Assembly (NCBI GenBank): GCA_951804985.1
Contig: OX638132.1
Coordinates: forward strand, 2,709,529-2,773,528
Direction of reading: 5' to 3'
DNA from: Dryomyza anilis
Taxonomy: Eukaryota; Arthropoda; Insecta; Diptera; Dryomyzidae
DNA: 64,000 nt
Part shown: positions 10,673 through 23,110 of the stretch, piece after piece
Position numbering within the stretch: position 1 is the first letter of the stretch
Layout of the letters: the number at the start of each line of letters is the position of its first letter
Position numbers and translations under genes: made by a program
Notes under the pieces: model-generated
What the model saw: the letters and a program-made list of their open reading frames with translations, nothing else
Databases searched by the model: none
What the model was told of the DNA's origin: nothing

Positions 10673-12029
10673 TAACCAAAATGCTGGTTACTATGTTCTG
10701 CCTGAAAGTTATCGATATGCATTTGTATTGACGGAATTCCATACTAATGGATTTCATGATGTTGTGAAATATTTGATTATTTAATGCAGATATAGAAATT
10801 AGTGACAAAAATTATAAAATTTCATCAAGAAATTCAACAATGATTTGATTCTATTTAGCAAAAGTAATACTACCAATTTACTTATCTGATCTTTTTTTGG
10901 TTCAACATAGAAATTTCCTCAAGGTATCGGAATTTGGTACATTTACCTTACCTCGAATACTGAGATTGCAGCACCTGTAAGTAAGACTATTCAGCCAATC
11001 GTCTTTTCCGTTCATATTGTTCTCAATCTTTCTCTATTCTTTTAGCTGCTTCATTGCATAAAATATACATTTTTCGCCTCAAGAACCAAATGTGCAAATG
11101 TCTGTCTGTCTGTGTCTCTGCGTAGGTTTTACTATGTTTTGTCAGATGTTTTTCTATATAGTTTTTATATTTTTTTTCCATTTAAAAACGAATAAATGCT
11201 TTCCACTCACACGGCAACAACTACAGCTTCCTTTAGCACTACAAGCCTTTGAGCCATCGTATAATGTATGCGTAAATTTGCATTATGTCCCACACACACA
11301 GACACACATGTCCCACTCTAAGACAGACAGCCACATATTTGTTTTGTATTAAATTTTTTGTGCTGCAATTTTTCTCGTGTGTATAATGCGTCCATTGTAT
11401 AAACAACGTAGCCAGATAATGCCAGAAGTGCCACCTACTGCGCCCTCTGCACTTTGCATATGGCGCAGCAGAGGCAGCAGCTGTTGTTTCATCTGAGCCG
11501 CCTCCTGCAACTTGCACCATGCACTCCACACAGCGCTCTGCACTCGCCGTGATAAAAGTGCGCTGCAGAGAGAGAGAGGGTGAGACCCCAAAAAAATTAC
11601 TCAAAGTAATCCGCAAAAAATTGAATTTATGACCATGTTCAGCGTGGGTGCTAGAAAGAGTTGCATGAATGGTGGGTTGTAGATGGAGAGATGGTTTGGT
11701 GGTGGTTCAATTATGAGGCAGTGTTTGAGGAAAAAATAATTTCGTTATTTTAATAATTTCCCCTATACAAAGTAAATAATCCAATAAATATGATTTTTAT
11801 ATCGATTATTTAATTTTTTTGTTTATAACCATGAAATAATACAGAAAAAATAAATTACTGACCTATTTTTTAAATTTTTAACGTTTCTCATTTCACCACA
11901 GAATTTTTCAAGAGGTCCGAAAATTAGCTGTTTTGAAAAATCGCCCAAAAATATATTAAAAGACATATACATTGTATTCTGTTTATGCAAAAAGTTAGAT
12001 CACGAACCACTGTCAATGATAGACCCATC
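10673..12029. other. Non-coding stretch
   Basis: Includes a G+C-richer island (about 11400-11590) where a 125-codon minus-strand frame (11616-11239) and a shorter shadow frame occur. The protein resembles nothing known and I do not call it a gene. The rest is A+T-rich. Confidence 0.45.
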
Positions 12030-12111
12030 AAAAGAATTTTAAAAAATATTCAAATATATTTTATTGAAGGCAGATCAAAACGTTTCCCACTTTACCCTAA
12101 TCTACCCTATT
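12030..12111. repeat. Fragment related to the GGTAAAGTGGG-ended element
   Basis: AAAAGAATTTTAAAAAATAT followed by CGTTTCCCACTTTACCCTAA matches 8430-8500 in the same order. The sequence ends at TCTACCCTATT, the presumed element terminus. No partner end was found nearby. Confidence 0.45.
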
Positions 12112-12270
12112 AAAATTAAATTTTATGATTATTAAAAAAAAAGCTAAAAGTATTATAAATATTTATAATACATAATAATTAAATATGTTTAGTACATATA
12201 AAACTAAAGAGTGGCACCCATAACTGAACCAATATGATGTAGTGTATGTGAATAATACGTTTCATCATAT

Positions 12271-12645
12271 TGTTACGAAAAGAAGTATTTGCTCCACAAT
12301 TCAGCGCACTAAGCTATGTGTTAGAAAGAAACGCAAGACAATTCAGCGCATTGAGGCAATGTGCGAGAAAGAGATAGCAGATCAGCCCATTAAAAACACA
12401 TAAGATGCATGCAGTATATAAGGGTGCCACATCTGAGGCACAGCACTTCAGTAGTAATTGGAAAGTGGTCGAGTACATCTCGTGTGTGATCAATGGCAAG
12501 TTAAATTGTTGACACGCTGCAGTTGTTTCAATTTGTTATTAGTAATTTTGTTTATTAAATTGAATTAATGAAGTTAATTGTTGTAATTTAAACCAAACAT
12601 TAGTGTGTTTTTTCTATTTTGTACACAATCCAGAGGTACGAACTT
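12271..12645 (+). mobile_element. LTR-like retrotransposon fragment, copy 2
   Basis: Begins TGTTACGAA, a plausible LTR start (TG...), and matches 1005-1390 in ordered blocks through the shared TATA and initiator. After the promoter come A+T-rich sequence and a possible end near AATCCAGAGGTACGAAC. No internal coding region or second LTR follows, so a solo LTR or truncated piece is the likeliest reading. The 3' boundary is uncertain. Confidence 0.5.
12415..12452 (+). promoter_or_regulatory. TATA box plus initiator of LTR-like copy 2
   Basis: TATATAA at 12415-12421 and TCAGT at 12448-12452, with the same spacing as the copy at 1.2 kb. Confidence 0.55.
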
Positions 12646-15547
12646 GTAGAACAGTTTTCTATAGACAACTGTTCATCAAACCAAATTTCAATCATAATAT
12701 TTATTTCTTGACTTCTTAGTTCTAAAGTAGTTCTTGTATGTTATTTTTTTATATAATGCTTGCTCGTCATGCATAAATTATTAAATTTTATTTAAAATAT
12801 AATTAAAAATTATATTTAAAATTCTCTATTTAAACAATTTTTTTCGAAAAAATTGTCTTACGGATAATTTTTTTTTTTAAATTTTCGGTTAATTTTATTA
12901 AAAAAAAAATCGGCTAATGCATTTTTGAATAAATATATTTCGATATATTTAAGGAAATTTGTTTCGAATTTTATTTTCTAACATTCAATTTTTTTTTTGA
13001 AAAATTCGTAAAATTTTTTAAAAAACAAATATTTGTTCAACAATATTCTTCATATCGAATATTTATATTTATTATGAACAGTTTACTAAAAGTTATTATT
13101 ATAAAATTATGAATGAATTGAAAAACTATTTTTTTAATACAATAAATAAATAAAAAAAAGAGAATTTATAGCCCTTTTATGGCACTGTCAGCGCTCATAA
13201 GTCACATCTCAATGAGAATCATTTTCTGGTAAGAATAATTGTGATCAAAATCGTGATGAAACAGGAGGCATTATTTTTTTTATAATCATCAAATTTAAGT
13301 GACAAGTTTTTCATCATATAAAACCATGAAATGGTAAAACTCAATATTTTTTTTATAATTAAACAAATACGTCTACCGTCATGTCTACCGGCACAACTTC
13401 AGAATCACAACGTCCTGAATGCGTCTTATAAGATTTTGAAATTTACTAAAACTTACTTTAGTTGTTTAAAGAAGGGGCATCTTAAATTAGCTACAGTAAG
13501 GTGTACTTCAAATACTTCTAAATATTGTGAAAGTTGAGTAAAAATTCTGTTTTAACAAAAACAAAACATACTATGGAATTTGAACTGTAGTCGCTACTTA
13601 AATTTCGTACACAATATGTTTTTAAATTGCAAATTGAAAATGTATTTAATATTAAAATAAACCAATTTTGTTGTCAGTATTTCGAACATTTGTGACCTTT
13701 TGCATGCAGCACAAAAGTGATAACGCTTGACCTACGACTGACTGTGATACGCATGACTTTTGAAATTAGATACGGTTTTGTTTGTGCTATTTTCTGCATT
13801 GTTTTATGTTGCTTGCAGAGATTTCAATGACACCGGCAGCAACATTTCAAATTAGAGCAACATTTTGACATTTGCAAAATGTCAGCCGTCTCAGTCAGGC
13901 AATAAAACGCGTTGATTTCAATGAATTTTCAGAAGAATTGTAGTGATTTTCAAAACAAATCTGCGCGAAACAATGCCACTGACAGGCAGATGGACGAATA
14001 GCTAGATGGCTGATGTTTGAAAAAATCTGAGCTAAAAATTAAATTTCATGAGAAAACAAAAACAAAAGGAAAAGAAAAATTAGTAAAAAAAAATGTTTTT
14101 AAATATTTTATATTGAATTTAAAAAATTTTGAAAAGAAGAAATAGTTTTTTTTTAATTTTTCAATAAAGGGAAATATTTAGTTTTTATATTTTTTACACA
14201 AAAAAATTATAATAATAAAATTTCAAATTTTCAAGCAGCCACTGTGAGCAGCTTGAATTCATTTATATTAAACTGAAAAACAGCAGGATCATCAAGAGTC
14301 CTTTTGATAAATTCACTTTTGTGCGAAATCAAACATGAAAAATTACGTTTATTTGCATAACTCACAGCAGCAACAACTACTCAGAATGCAAACAATGCAA
14401 CAACCGAATGAATAATAAATAATGAAATAATCCAAATAAAATAAAACAATATAAAACGAAGAAAAATAAAATAAGAACAAAATAAAATCCACGTACGCTG
14501 AAAATCCCATGACATGCAAATCTTACAAGAAAAATTGAGCAGACTAAATCAAAGCGTCGCAGAAATTTGCATAATCTGTAAAAGTATGAAATAAATGTAT
14601 AAAATGCATAAAAGACGCGTTCGCGACAATCGCAAAAAGTCTGCAAAAGCGTCGCAAAAACTGTGTGACAAACGATTGTAGTACGTAGGATTTACCGTCA
14701 GGTAGGTATCAAGTCAGGCAGGTGTCAAGTAATATGCCAATCGAACCAAAAACAACCACACACTGCATACATTTTACTCTATATTATGATATTTTAAAAT
14801 TTTAAAATCGATATAAACTTTTTCGGGTTTATACCGTATTTACAATAGTTAAAAAAAGAGTTTGAAAAATAAACAAAAAAGTGCTTTTCAGCCGGTATAA
14901 AGTAAAATTCATCAAAAAATGTCAGTCTTCATAATATGAGATATTTACACATCAGCGCTAGAATAACAGTTAAAAACCGACCGGTCATGCTCATTTGAAA
15001 TAATAAACATCTTCATGAATGTGCTTAAAGAGCGCTTCAAGCCATTCCCATGTTTTTTTGAATACTTACTGTCTTGTACTAAAAGCTTCAAAAAGAAATA
15101 CGACTTTGATCATTCGTCCTACAAATGAATTCAAAACATAAGAGATTTTAAAACATTACTGCAGTCCACTCACAAAACATTTATCTCGTAAAACAATAGT
15201 AATTGAATTTCACTATTCGCTGCAGTAAGCAAAACGAGTGCCGCGAATATTCAACTGAGTAAACGAGTGCAGCGAGTATATCATTCGTTTTGTAAATGAG
15301 AGTACTGTAAAAGGTACCAAAAGGTGGAGCATGCAAAAGTTAGTTTGAAATTTTTAATACCAAATAATATCAAAGCAAAACTCAAATTTAATATTAACAA
15401 ATATTTATAAACATACGTAATTTATAACATTAATTAAAATCAAAAATCAGAAATAACTATTAACCTTTATTTCCATTTCGTTTTTCACAGAGATTTTTTT
15501 TTTTTTTAAATTTAAAAGTCTTTGATTGAGAGATATTTTTTATTTCA
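12646..15547. other. Long A+T-rich non-coding stretch
   Basis: Very A+T-rich, especially 12770-13150 and 14040-14220. More balanced sequence around 13690-14010, 14480-14720 and 15170-15330 carries no frame I can support. The longest frame is an 89-codon minus-strand run at 14646-14377, rich in F and L, which is not convincing. Confidence 0.5.
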
Positions 15548-16108
15548 AACGAGTTGGGAAAGTTAGGTCACATGGGAAGGACTTTTATAGTCGGTCGGGC
15601 CCGACTATGGAATACCCGACACTCTTGGTGGATATATTAGAGGTATAATTTGGTGGGATAATTTTCAATAATTTACGACTAAAATGACCACTATAAAAAT
15701 AAAAAATGTAGGAAGATCACGCCCATTTTTGGAACATGTATTTTTAGACGAATTCTAGCAATACGTTTTAAATGTTGTAAATTAATATGTAATACTTTTC
15801 GAGTTATTTGTTCCTAAAGAGTTATATAATAGTGACTTGTATGGGAGGTGTGCGTGTCCGTTGACCGATTTGGCTTATTTCTATAACCAATTCCTAATTT
15901 TGGCTAGAACTTATTGAAACCAAATTTTATGGTATTAGGAGTAGTATTTTTCAAGTCACAATGTTTTCGGTCAGACAGACGGACAGACACGACATGTCTA
16001 AACGGACTCGGGTTGTGATGCTCATCATGAATATATATATTTTTCCATAGGGACGTTGCAATATCTGTACAAACTTAATATACCCTGTACCTCATAGGTG
16101 TAGGGTAT
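15548..16108 (-). mobile_element. TACCCTAC-family repeat, copy 2 (minus)
   Basis: Read on the minus strand it runs from TATACCCTACACC and its hairpin, through a short GTCTGTCTGACC tract and GGACACGC-CACCTCCCATAC-type sequence, to GTCGGGCCCGACCGACTAT and CCCAACTCGTTT. It is more diverged than copies 1, 4 and 5, and its (GTCT) tract is short. Confidence 0.75.
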
Positions 16109-16269
16109 AAAAATAAAGGGTGTGGTTTAGAAACAATTTTTATTTTAAAAAAATGGTCTTTTGTTGAGAGTTATATGAAAACAGTTATTTTAAAGGCTTA
16201 TGGCTGTTAGTAGACAGAAAAATCAATTGGTCTCATTTAAGGATATTTTTGGTTGTTGCAGAACATGAT

Positions 16270-16570
16270 TGGAGAAACATAAAAATTTGTTGTTGGAAAA
16301 TGTTGATTTCGAATATTCGAATATTGAATATTGATTCGGACATTATTGTTTTTGTCGAATAATTATTTTTTTTTAAACATATTATTCCATTAAACAACAT
16401 ATTTCATTAAAAAATTATTCAACAAGAACAACAATGTTCGAAAAATTTAGAAAAAAAATATTTTTGTTAAAAACGACAAAAACAACACAATGTTCGAAAT
16501 CACCATTTTAAAAAAAAAAAATCGAAAAAGAAAACAACAATGTTCGAAAAATTTTGAAAAAAAATGTTGG
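16270..16570. repeat. Degenerate repeat of ACAATGTTCGAAAAATTT-like units
   Basis: AACAATGTTCGAAAAATTT or a close variant occurs at about 16430, 16487 and 16535, with A-rich spacers of roughly 50-60 bp. TTCGAATATTCGAATATTG precedes them. The block sits between a TACCCTAC copy and a hAT MITE. Origin unknown. Confidence 0.4.
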
Positions 16571-16629
16571 ACCACAAAAACAACGCATTAAGCAGTCGAT
16601 TAAGCAGTGTTTAATGAAGTACTGTGCAC

Positions 16630-17121
16630 TAGGGCGGATCGAAACGAAACTTTTATGCTTTTTTTCAAAATGTAATAGGGCTTAAAAATTACATTTTGCT
16701 GCTAGAGTTTACCACAAAAAAATTGAGTAAAAAAAAATAATGTCCTGTTCGCGCATTGCAGATGAAGTTAAAAAACACTTTAAATCCATATTTTTATTTT
16801 TTACCATCTACATAAGCTATTTTTTGGAGATTGTATCTATTAGTGTCCTCCTCAAATTTCATCAATTTAGAATCAAAACTTATACTCGCGCATCCTCCTT
16901 GAAGTTGAAGAAGTACAAAACAATTGACATTTTCTTTGGTTAAATCGTTCTAAAATCGACTTCAGTGGTTATTTTGATAAAGTGTTTTTTAACTTCATCT
17001 GCAATGCGCGAACATAGGATATTATTTTTTTAAGACTAAAATTGTTTGTGGTAGTCTCTAGCAGCACAATGCAACTTTTAAGCCCTATTCCAACTTTGAG
17101 CAAAAATTTCGATCTGTCCTA
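16630..17121. mobile_element. hAT-type MITE with perfect 8 bp target duplication
   Basis: Ends TAGGGCGGATCGAAA and, inverted, TAGGACAGATCGAAA. The direct repeat CTGTGCAC flanks both sides (16622-16629 and 17122-17129) and fits the hAT preference nTnnnnAn. The inverted arms extend about 140 bp, including GTTCGCGCATTGCAGATGAA and its inverse near 16990-17010. It contains only a 67-codon frame that crosses arm and loop, which I do not consider a gene. At 492 bp it needs a transposase from elsewhere. Confidence 0.85.
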
Positions 17122-17129
17122 CTGTGCAC

Positions 17130-17488
17130 TACTGTAGGTGATGAAATGAAAGCAGTCATGCAGATGTTTATTAAATTTCAGATGTATAAGAAATCCTAAT
17201 TCGAAGTTTTATTAATATAGATCTTATATTTTTCCTGTAATTGCGATTTCCAGACAGACAGTGACACAAAGACACTTACAGATCGCCTGGATCAGGAATA
17301 TATAAACTTTTCTTTTGCAGACACGCCTCCTACTGTATGTTATTAACGCAGTGCAGAATATAAAAAAATATAATATCACCCACTGAACACGATTTTTTCT
17401 GTGGACATCGCAAACATTCATTCTATGTAACTCGATGGTTTTATCTTTCAATACGAACCAATTGAAAAAATCTTAGGTGTTAATATTT
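17130..17488. other. Non-coding stretch
   Basis: Nothing recognised apart from the T-run downstream (on the minus strand) of the tRNA-like sequence that follows. Confidence 0.5.
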
Positions 17489-17558
17489 GCTGGGATCGAA
17501 CCCAGATCATTTTGGTTCTTAGTCCAAAACACCAATGTTTACAATTATCCTTAATTCA
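17489..17558 (-). repeat. tRNA-like sequence (SINE head or tRNA pseudogene), copy 1
   Basis: On the minus strand this reads TTGGACTAAGAACC, then GATCTGGGTTCGATCCCAGC. GGTTCGATCCC is a good pol III B box with a T-arm stem (CTGGG/CCCAG). A run of six T follows within about 25 bp, as expected of a pol III terminator. The A-box half is worn. It matches 32401-32470 over the anticodon-arm, variable and T-arm regions. With two dispersed and diverged copies, a tRNA-derived SINE or a pair of tRNA pseudogenes is more likely than a working tRNA gene. Confidence 0.5.
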
Positions 17559-18693
17559 ATTTATTTTCATTAATAATAAGCATACCAGCTTTACAAAATT
17601 ATTACAAATCTATTTTTTGATAGTTTTTAATATATTAAATGGATTGGAATTCAATATATGCATTATGCGTTATTATTATTTTTTGCATTTCTGTATTTTA
17701 CATAACAATGTTGTGACATGTCACATTGGAATTCATACTTTTTTAATAAATTGAAATATGTTGCAAGTGAATTTTTATTATTTAGCGCAACAATGTTCAA
17801 TTGAATTCAATAACATTTTTGAATATAAAATATTTCACTGTTGACTCAGCAGCGAGTTGCCAGATGACAGCATTGTGTCACAGCAAAGTATTTCGTGTTT
17901 TGTTTTTTTTTTTTTATATGAAATTCAAACCACCACAATATTTCATTTGTATTATATTTATTATGTACTCCATGGCAACATTGCGCTCAACAGTGTTGCC
18001 ACGATGCTGCCTCGTACATTTTTTATAATGCCTACTTTCGAGCGCAACAGCAGCAGAGAATATGCTACGCATGATGCTCAGGTGACAACCCATTAAGTGC
18101 TGCCAGATGGTTGCAATTTGTTTTAATGCATTTTATGTGTTTTTATTGCGCTTCGCATAATTCAAGTCATTGGCGTCCATCACGAATGACAGCAAAGACG
18201 TTTCTAATTCGACGCGGCGCGCATCGTTGAGCGTAAGTGTTGCCCATTCGACGGTGTTGCATTTTGCACTTTGGCCGCGCATAAATTATGCCGCAGTAGC
18301 TTTAGTTTGACAGCCGCCCACCGGCGTGCGTGTTTTCATTGCATTTGCTGTCACGCCGTGACTGAGTTATTGCCATACAAATGCATTTTTGGCATTTGCA
18401 GCAGGCAGCTACAATTTATCAATGTGTCCGTCCGTCTGCCCTGTCTGTCTTCATGTGTCACCTGCTTTGTTTGTATTTGCGTTTGTATTTGTTTTCCGTG
18501 TTATTACAGTCGTGGTGTCAGCGCTGCCATCTGTTTCAACCCACTAACCGTGCCAGTAACAAACATTCTCCAGTCCTGTTGCCACTGTTATTTGTTGTAA
18601 CTGCTCAAAATAACTGAGCCGTAGTTTGCAAATTAGTTTCAAACTCGCAAATTTATTGCGCTGCAACTTTTGTTCGAGCGCAACTAACAGCAC
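17559..18693. other. Non-coding stretch with a G+C-richer island
   Basis: From about 17840 to 18620 composition is more balanced and a 109-codon plus-strand frame (18271-18600) with shadows occurs. It is cysteine- and serine-rich without a recognisable domain, and its codon pattern does not stand out. It may be conserved regulatory DNA, but nothing here proves it. Confidence 0.4.
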
Positions 18694-18850
18694 TACACAG
18701 AAAAAAATGTGTTATTATAGCAAAAAAAAATCTTAATGCAATTAATTTTTAATTGCTGTATCGCCGTTAAAACATTTAATTGCACTAATTAAATATTTAA
18801 TTATATATATATTAATAAATTAATTGAACAAAAATTAAAAGAAATTAATA
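18694..18850. repeat. TACACAGAAAAAAATG border followed by degenerate AATTAA words
   Basis: ACACAGAAAAAAA is followed by overlapping TTAATTG/CAATTAA/ATTAAT words for about 140 bp. The layout (ACACAGA-A-run border plus many short near-palindromic words) mirrors, in inverse, the ends at 10048-10068 and 10655-10672. Confidence 0.4.
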
Positions 18851-20788
18851 ACCAGCAAAGAAAAAGTTTCTTTTTGTTATTATTATTTTCATTATATTGT
18901 CATTATATGTTTGTTTTTGATATTTATTTATTTTACTTCTTGAATCTATAAAATTACATATAATGTATAGGAAAAATTAAACACAAATTGGTAACAAGAA
19001 TATCAAAGTCATGATATAAGCACGAAGTACTGAAAAACGACCCGAACAGGAAAGCAAGCGTTGCTGTAAAGCAATGTAATATAAGATCGGTATAACAGTG
19101 CCTGCAATACTGTGTAGTGAATGTAAAACTGTGTAGTATGTGTAAAACTGTGTAATGTCTGTAAAACTGTTGATTGTTGTGTATGCTATATAAATATAAG
19201 CATATACACCAACCCAGAATGGATTTAATTTGTACTATTCATAATTCGTATATACAATTATTTATATTAATAGAATTAATTAATATATTAATTAAGTATG
19301 ACAAAGTATAAGTATAAGAAAAAAAATGTTTTTTGTTCAAGGCGATGCCTTTATCCGTTTTAAAGATATATACAAACAAAGTTCGATTTGGACCAAATTG
19401 GTCCAATAGACGTAACCGGGTTAAAATATGTACAAAAATAACCTTGGTACTACAGCCGAAAACGATTATTGAAAACGGTATACCGAAGGGGTTCCTTATA
19501 AAACTGAAAACTACAACAATAAATAAACTGTGTGATAAAAAATAAACTAAAAAGACCAAAGGAACAATATGACATTTTTTTAATTATCTCATTTTATTTA
19601 TTTCAAGTAAATTTGTTATTCTAATAAAATTGAAGCAACAGTCGCTGAGTGCGGAGACACATTTCGCAGTCCATAAAATGCATTAGAGTCGCTGAATTAT
19701 TCAAGACTCATTTCGCAGCAGGATTAGCAAATTTTGGAGTAACCGAAAAGAACCAAGGACGGAGTTGTCGTCACAATAAATTCACGCAGTGCAGGAGTTG
19801 GGGCGAGATTGATGAGTACAAAAGACAGCAGCAGGTAAAACACTGCATGAAATCTTAGAATTATATTTCGCATATTACACAGGTCTCTATATGAACTAAA
19901 ATAATTTAAAAACAAAAATGTTATAAAAATATTTGATATATGAAATTATAAAATGAGAATAAAATGAAATAAATTTAGATAAATATAAATTCTACAGTGA
20001 GTTAAGCAAGCGAAGCATTCAAAGTCTTTTGTAGTTTTCACGGGTCTCTAAAACAATTGCAACAATTTCTGTGCCTTCTTAAATTTGCCCATATAAGAAC
20101 AAATCTTAGTCCTGAATTAGTGTATTTATTTCGTTATAAAAACTCGTTTAGAAATTATAATTAGAATTAGAAATAGAATTCTGATCTAAATCATTACTAC
20201 ATTTCCATACGATTTAGGTGTATTCGACAATTGAAAATTTAAATAATGCAAAGGGGCCTTCTTCGGCGTTTTCAAAATGACAATCAATTAATAAACTCTC
20301 CAAATGTAATTATTATAATTAGTGCATTTAATTTAAGCTCATCGTGAGTTTACGTGAATTTTTTTATATTAATTAAAGACTCGGTACTGTCTGCATTTTT
20401 ACGCCACAGCTAATGCAGGCATTCAATTAATTGCTTTGCACTCCTGTTTCCACTGTTTAAAGTACCGCCGTAGAATTAAATATTGCCACGTCTGTCGTAG
20501 TGACTACGCGAGTGCAATCGTGAGCAACTAATGCATTTCGCATGCATAAATAACGCAGAGTTTCGCATGCGTTTCGTGTGAAACAGGATTCAGTGATGTG
20601 GCGCGTGAGAGGGTTGCCAACAATGCATGAATTATGAATGTGTTGCTGCATTTTTGCGTAGTATTTTTATGTAGTCATTTTTAATTAAACCATGAGACAG
20701 AGTATGAATTTTTAAAGTGTGCAATTTTTCAGTTGTCAAATTTTAAATAAGTTTTAAGTATATTATTAAATTTTTAAAGAAGATTTTA
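18851..20788. other. Non-coding stretch with a small tandem repeat
   Basis: 19102-19170 holds about 3.5 copies of a 19-20 bp unit, TGTAAAACTGTGTAGTATG. TATATAAATATAAG at about 19189 could be a TATA box of an old LTR, but no initiator or second copy supports that. Overlapping frames at 19239-19559 on both strands are not convincing. A G+C-richer patch lies at 19640-19850. Confidence 0.45.
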
Positions 20789-21765
20789 TTTTTAATGAAA
20801 AATTAATGTTATTAGTGATAAATTGAATTTTAGTGTAAATTTTAGTTTTAGTGAACAATTTAAATTTTTAGTGAAAAATTGAATTCTTAGAGAAAATTTG
20901 AATTTTTAGTGAAAAATTGCATTTTAGTGAAAAATTTAATTTTTGTGAAAAATTGAATTTTTCTGAAAAATTGAATTTTTGTGAAAAATTGAATTTTTAA
21001 TGGAAAATTGAATTTCTAGTGAAAAATTGAATTGTTTGTGAAAAATTGAATTTTTAGTGAAAAATTGAATTTATTAGTGAAAAATTGAATTTTTATTGAA
21101 AAATTGAATTTTTATTGAAAAATTGAATTTTTATTGAAAAATTGAATTTTTACTGAAAAATTGAATTTTTAGTGAAAAATTAAATTTTTAGTGAAAAATT
21201 AAATTTTTAGTGAAAAATTAAATTTTTAGTGAAAAATTAAATTTTTAGTGAAAATTTTCCTGAAAAATTGAATTTTTAGTGAAAAATTAAATTTATAGTG
21301 AAAAATTAAATTTTTAGTGAAAAATTAAATTTTTAGTGAAAAATTAAATTTTTAGTGAAAATTTTCCTGAAAAATTAAATTTTTAGTGAAAAATTAAATT
21401 TTTAGTGAAAAATTAAATTTTTAGTGAAAAATTAAATTTTTAGTGAAAAATTAAATTTTTAGTGAAAAATTAAATTTTTAGTGAAAAATTAAATTTTTAG
21501 TGAAAAATTAAATTTTTAGTGAAAAATTAAATTTTTAGTGAAAAATTAAATTTTTAGTGAAAATTAAATTTTTAGTGAAAAATTGAATTTTTAGTGAAAA
21601 ATTGAATTTTAGTGAAAAATTAAATTTTTAGTGAAAAATTAAATTTTTAGTGAAAAATGGAATTTTTAGTGAAAAATGGAATTTTTAGTGAAAAATGGAA
21701 TTTTTAGTGAAAAATTGAATTTTTAGTGAAAAATTGAATTTTTAGTGAAATATTGAAGTTTTATG
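20789..21765. repeat. 19 bp minisatellite, unit AGTGAAAAATTAAATTTTT
   Basis: About 50 head-to-tail copies. The middle (about 21170-21650) is nearly uniform with AAATTAAATTT, while both edges carry the TTGAATTTTT variant and many indels. A marked variant, GAAAATTTTCCTGAAAAATT, appears twice about 108 bp apart (near 21249 and 21357), a small higher-order duplication. A weaker relative of this array lies at 57720-57990. It is not a CRISPR array: there are no spacers. Confidence 0.95.
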
Positions 21766-23110
21766 AAAGTTTTCAATTCAATTAAAATTTAAATTTTAAA
21801 TAAAAACTAATATTTTTATTGAAAAATCGCAATTTAAAAAATATTCAAAATCATTATTATTTCTCTGAATCATTTGTTTTAACATAATATTCTGTTACAC
21901 AGTATTGGCGACATAAAGCAAAACCAAACGTGTTAATTATGTCGCATTGCCGACTGCAGCACGTTGCTCGGTTCACATGCTGTTGCTGGTGCGTGCTGCT
22001 GTAATTACTATTGTTGCTGTCGTGTTTTTGTTGTAACAATTATTGTTGCCACTGCTGTGGGATTTACGCGAATAATGCTTGTTACGTAACGTAACGCAAT
22101 GCAATGCAATGCCAGCCATATGCAACATAATTACAAAGTGCGTGACTTTCTACCACGGACAGAGTAAACAAAAAAAAAAGAGTTTTTAATATTATAAAAT
22201 GATTTAAATTACAAACAATAATTTTACATGTAGCACTACTGGATATTATATATTACATTTTCTTTAATCGTATGAACTTTTAAAATAATATATACAAATT
22301 AATTCATAAATCTAATCGACATAAACGTAAACAAAATAAAATTGATTGGAATAAAACCTTAAAATCGATTGAAATGAAACCTTAAAATAATTAATATGAA
22401 ATATTTCCTAAAAGAAAAATAAAATAAAAACAAAAAAAAACACAGAAATATTTCCCAGGATTAAGTGTTTTATTGCATAATGAATTAATCCCAAACATAT
22501 TATATTAAATAACAAAATTCCAATAAATTTAAATAACTCCCAATAAAGTTTTAAAATGTATGAGAATTATTTCATTTATTCAATTTAAATAACCCATGAA
22601 TAATTGAAAAAAATATAAACCAAACAAAAGTCACTTAACCTCCAGTCGTTATTTCAATTGGATCCATTTCATTTATGATAACACCGAGTAAAACAAAACA
22701 AGAAACAACATGCAACCTTAAATTAATTTATTTTGAAACTATATTTAAAATGTTTCATTATTATATATTTGAATATTCTTCTTTTTAATTTCGTTCTAAA
22801 ATTCCTTAGAATTGAATTTTAAATGTACGAAATGCAGTAGAATTATAAATTTTGTAAATTGTATTATTTATAATATGTAGCTCTACGTCGCCGCAAAATT
22901 TCCGAACGTTCCGTTGTATTGCGGTTCGTGGTTCCGCTGGAATTGACTTTATACAGTTTGTTACTGTTCTTTCAGATCCAGACTCCTCTGTTGTGGTGGC
23001 TTAACGAGTAACGAATATTTAATAACTTTCACAGGTAACTTGTGCCTCAAGTGTTGCCTTTAAGCTGCGTTCTTCCGCTGCGGTTGGCTTAAACTTCGCA
23101 TTTCTTTGAG
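21766..23110. other. Non-coding stretch
   Basis: A+T-rich, apart from 21900-22150 and 22880-23100, which are more balanced. Near 22330-22390, AAACCTTAAAAT appears twice in a short local duplication. No gene recognised. Confidence 0.5.

Noticed and set aside
16740..16943. 67-codon frame inside the hAT MITE
   Set aside because: Begins in the inverted arm and has no transposase motif.
18271..18600. 109-codon plus-strand frame in a G+C-richer island
   Set aside because: No known domain, and overlapping frames are open as well; length is within chance for such composition.
19180..19260. A third LTR promoter (TATATAAATATAAG)
   Set aside because: No initiator at the right distance and no second copy in the window.
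20789..21765. CRISPR-like array
   Set aside because: Units are contiguous with no spacers, and the genome is that of an animal.
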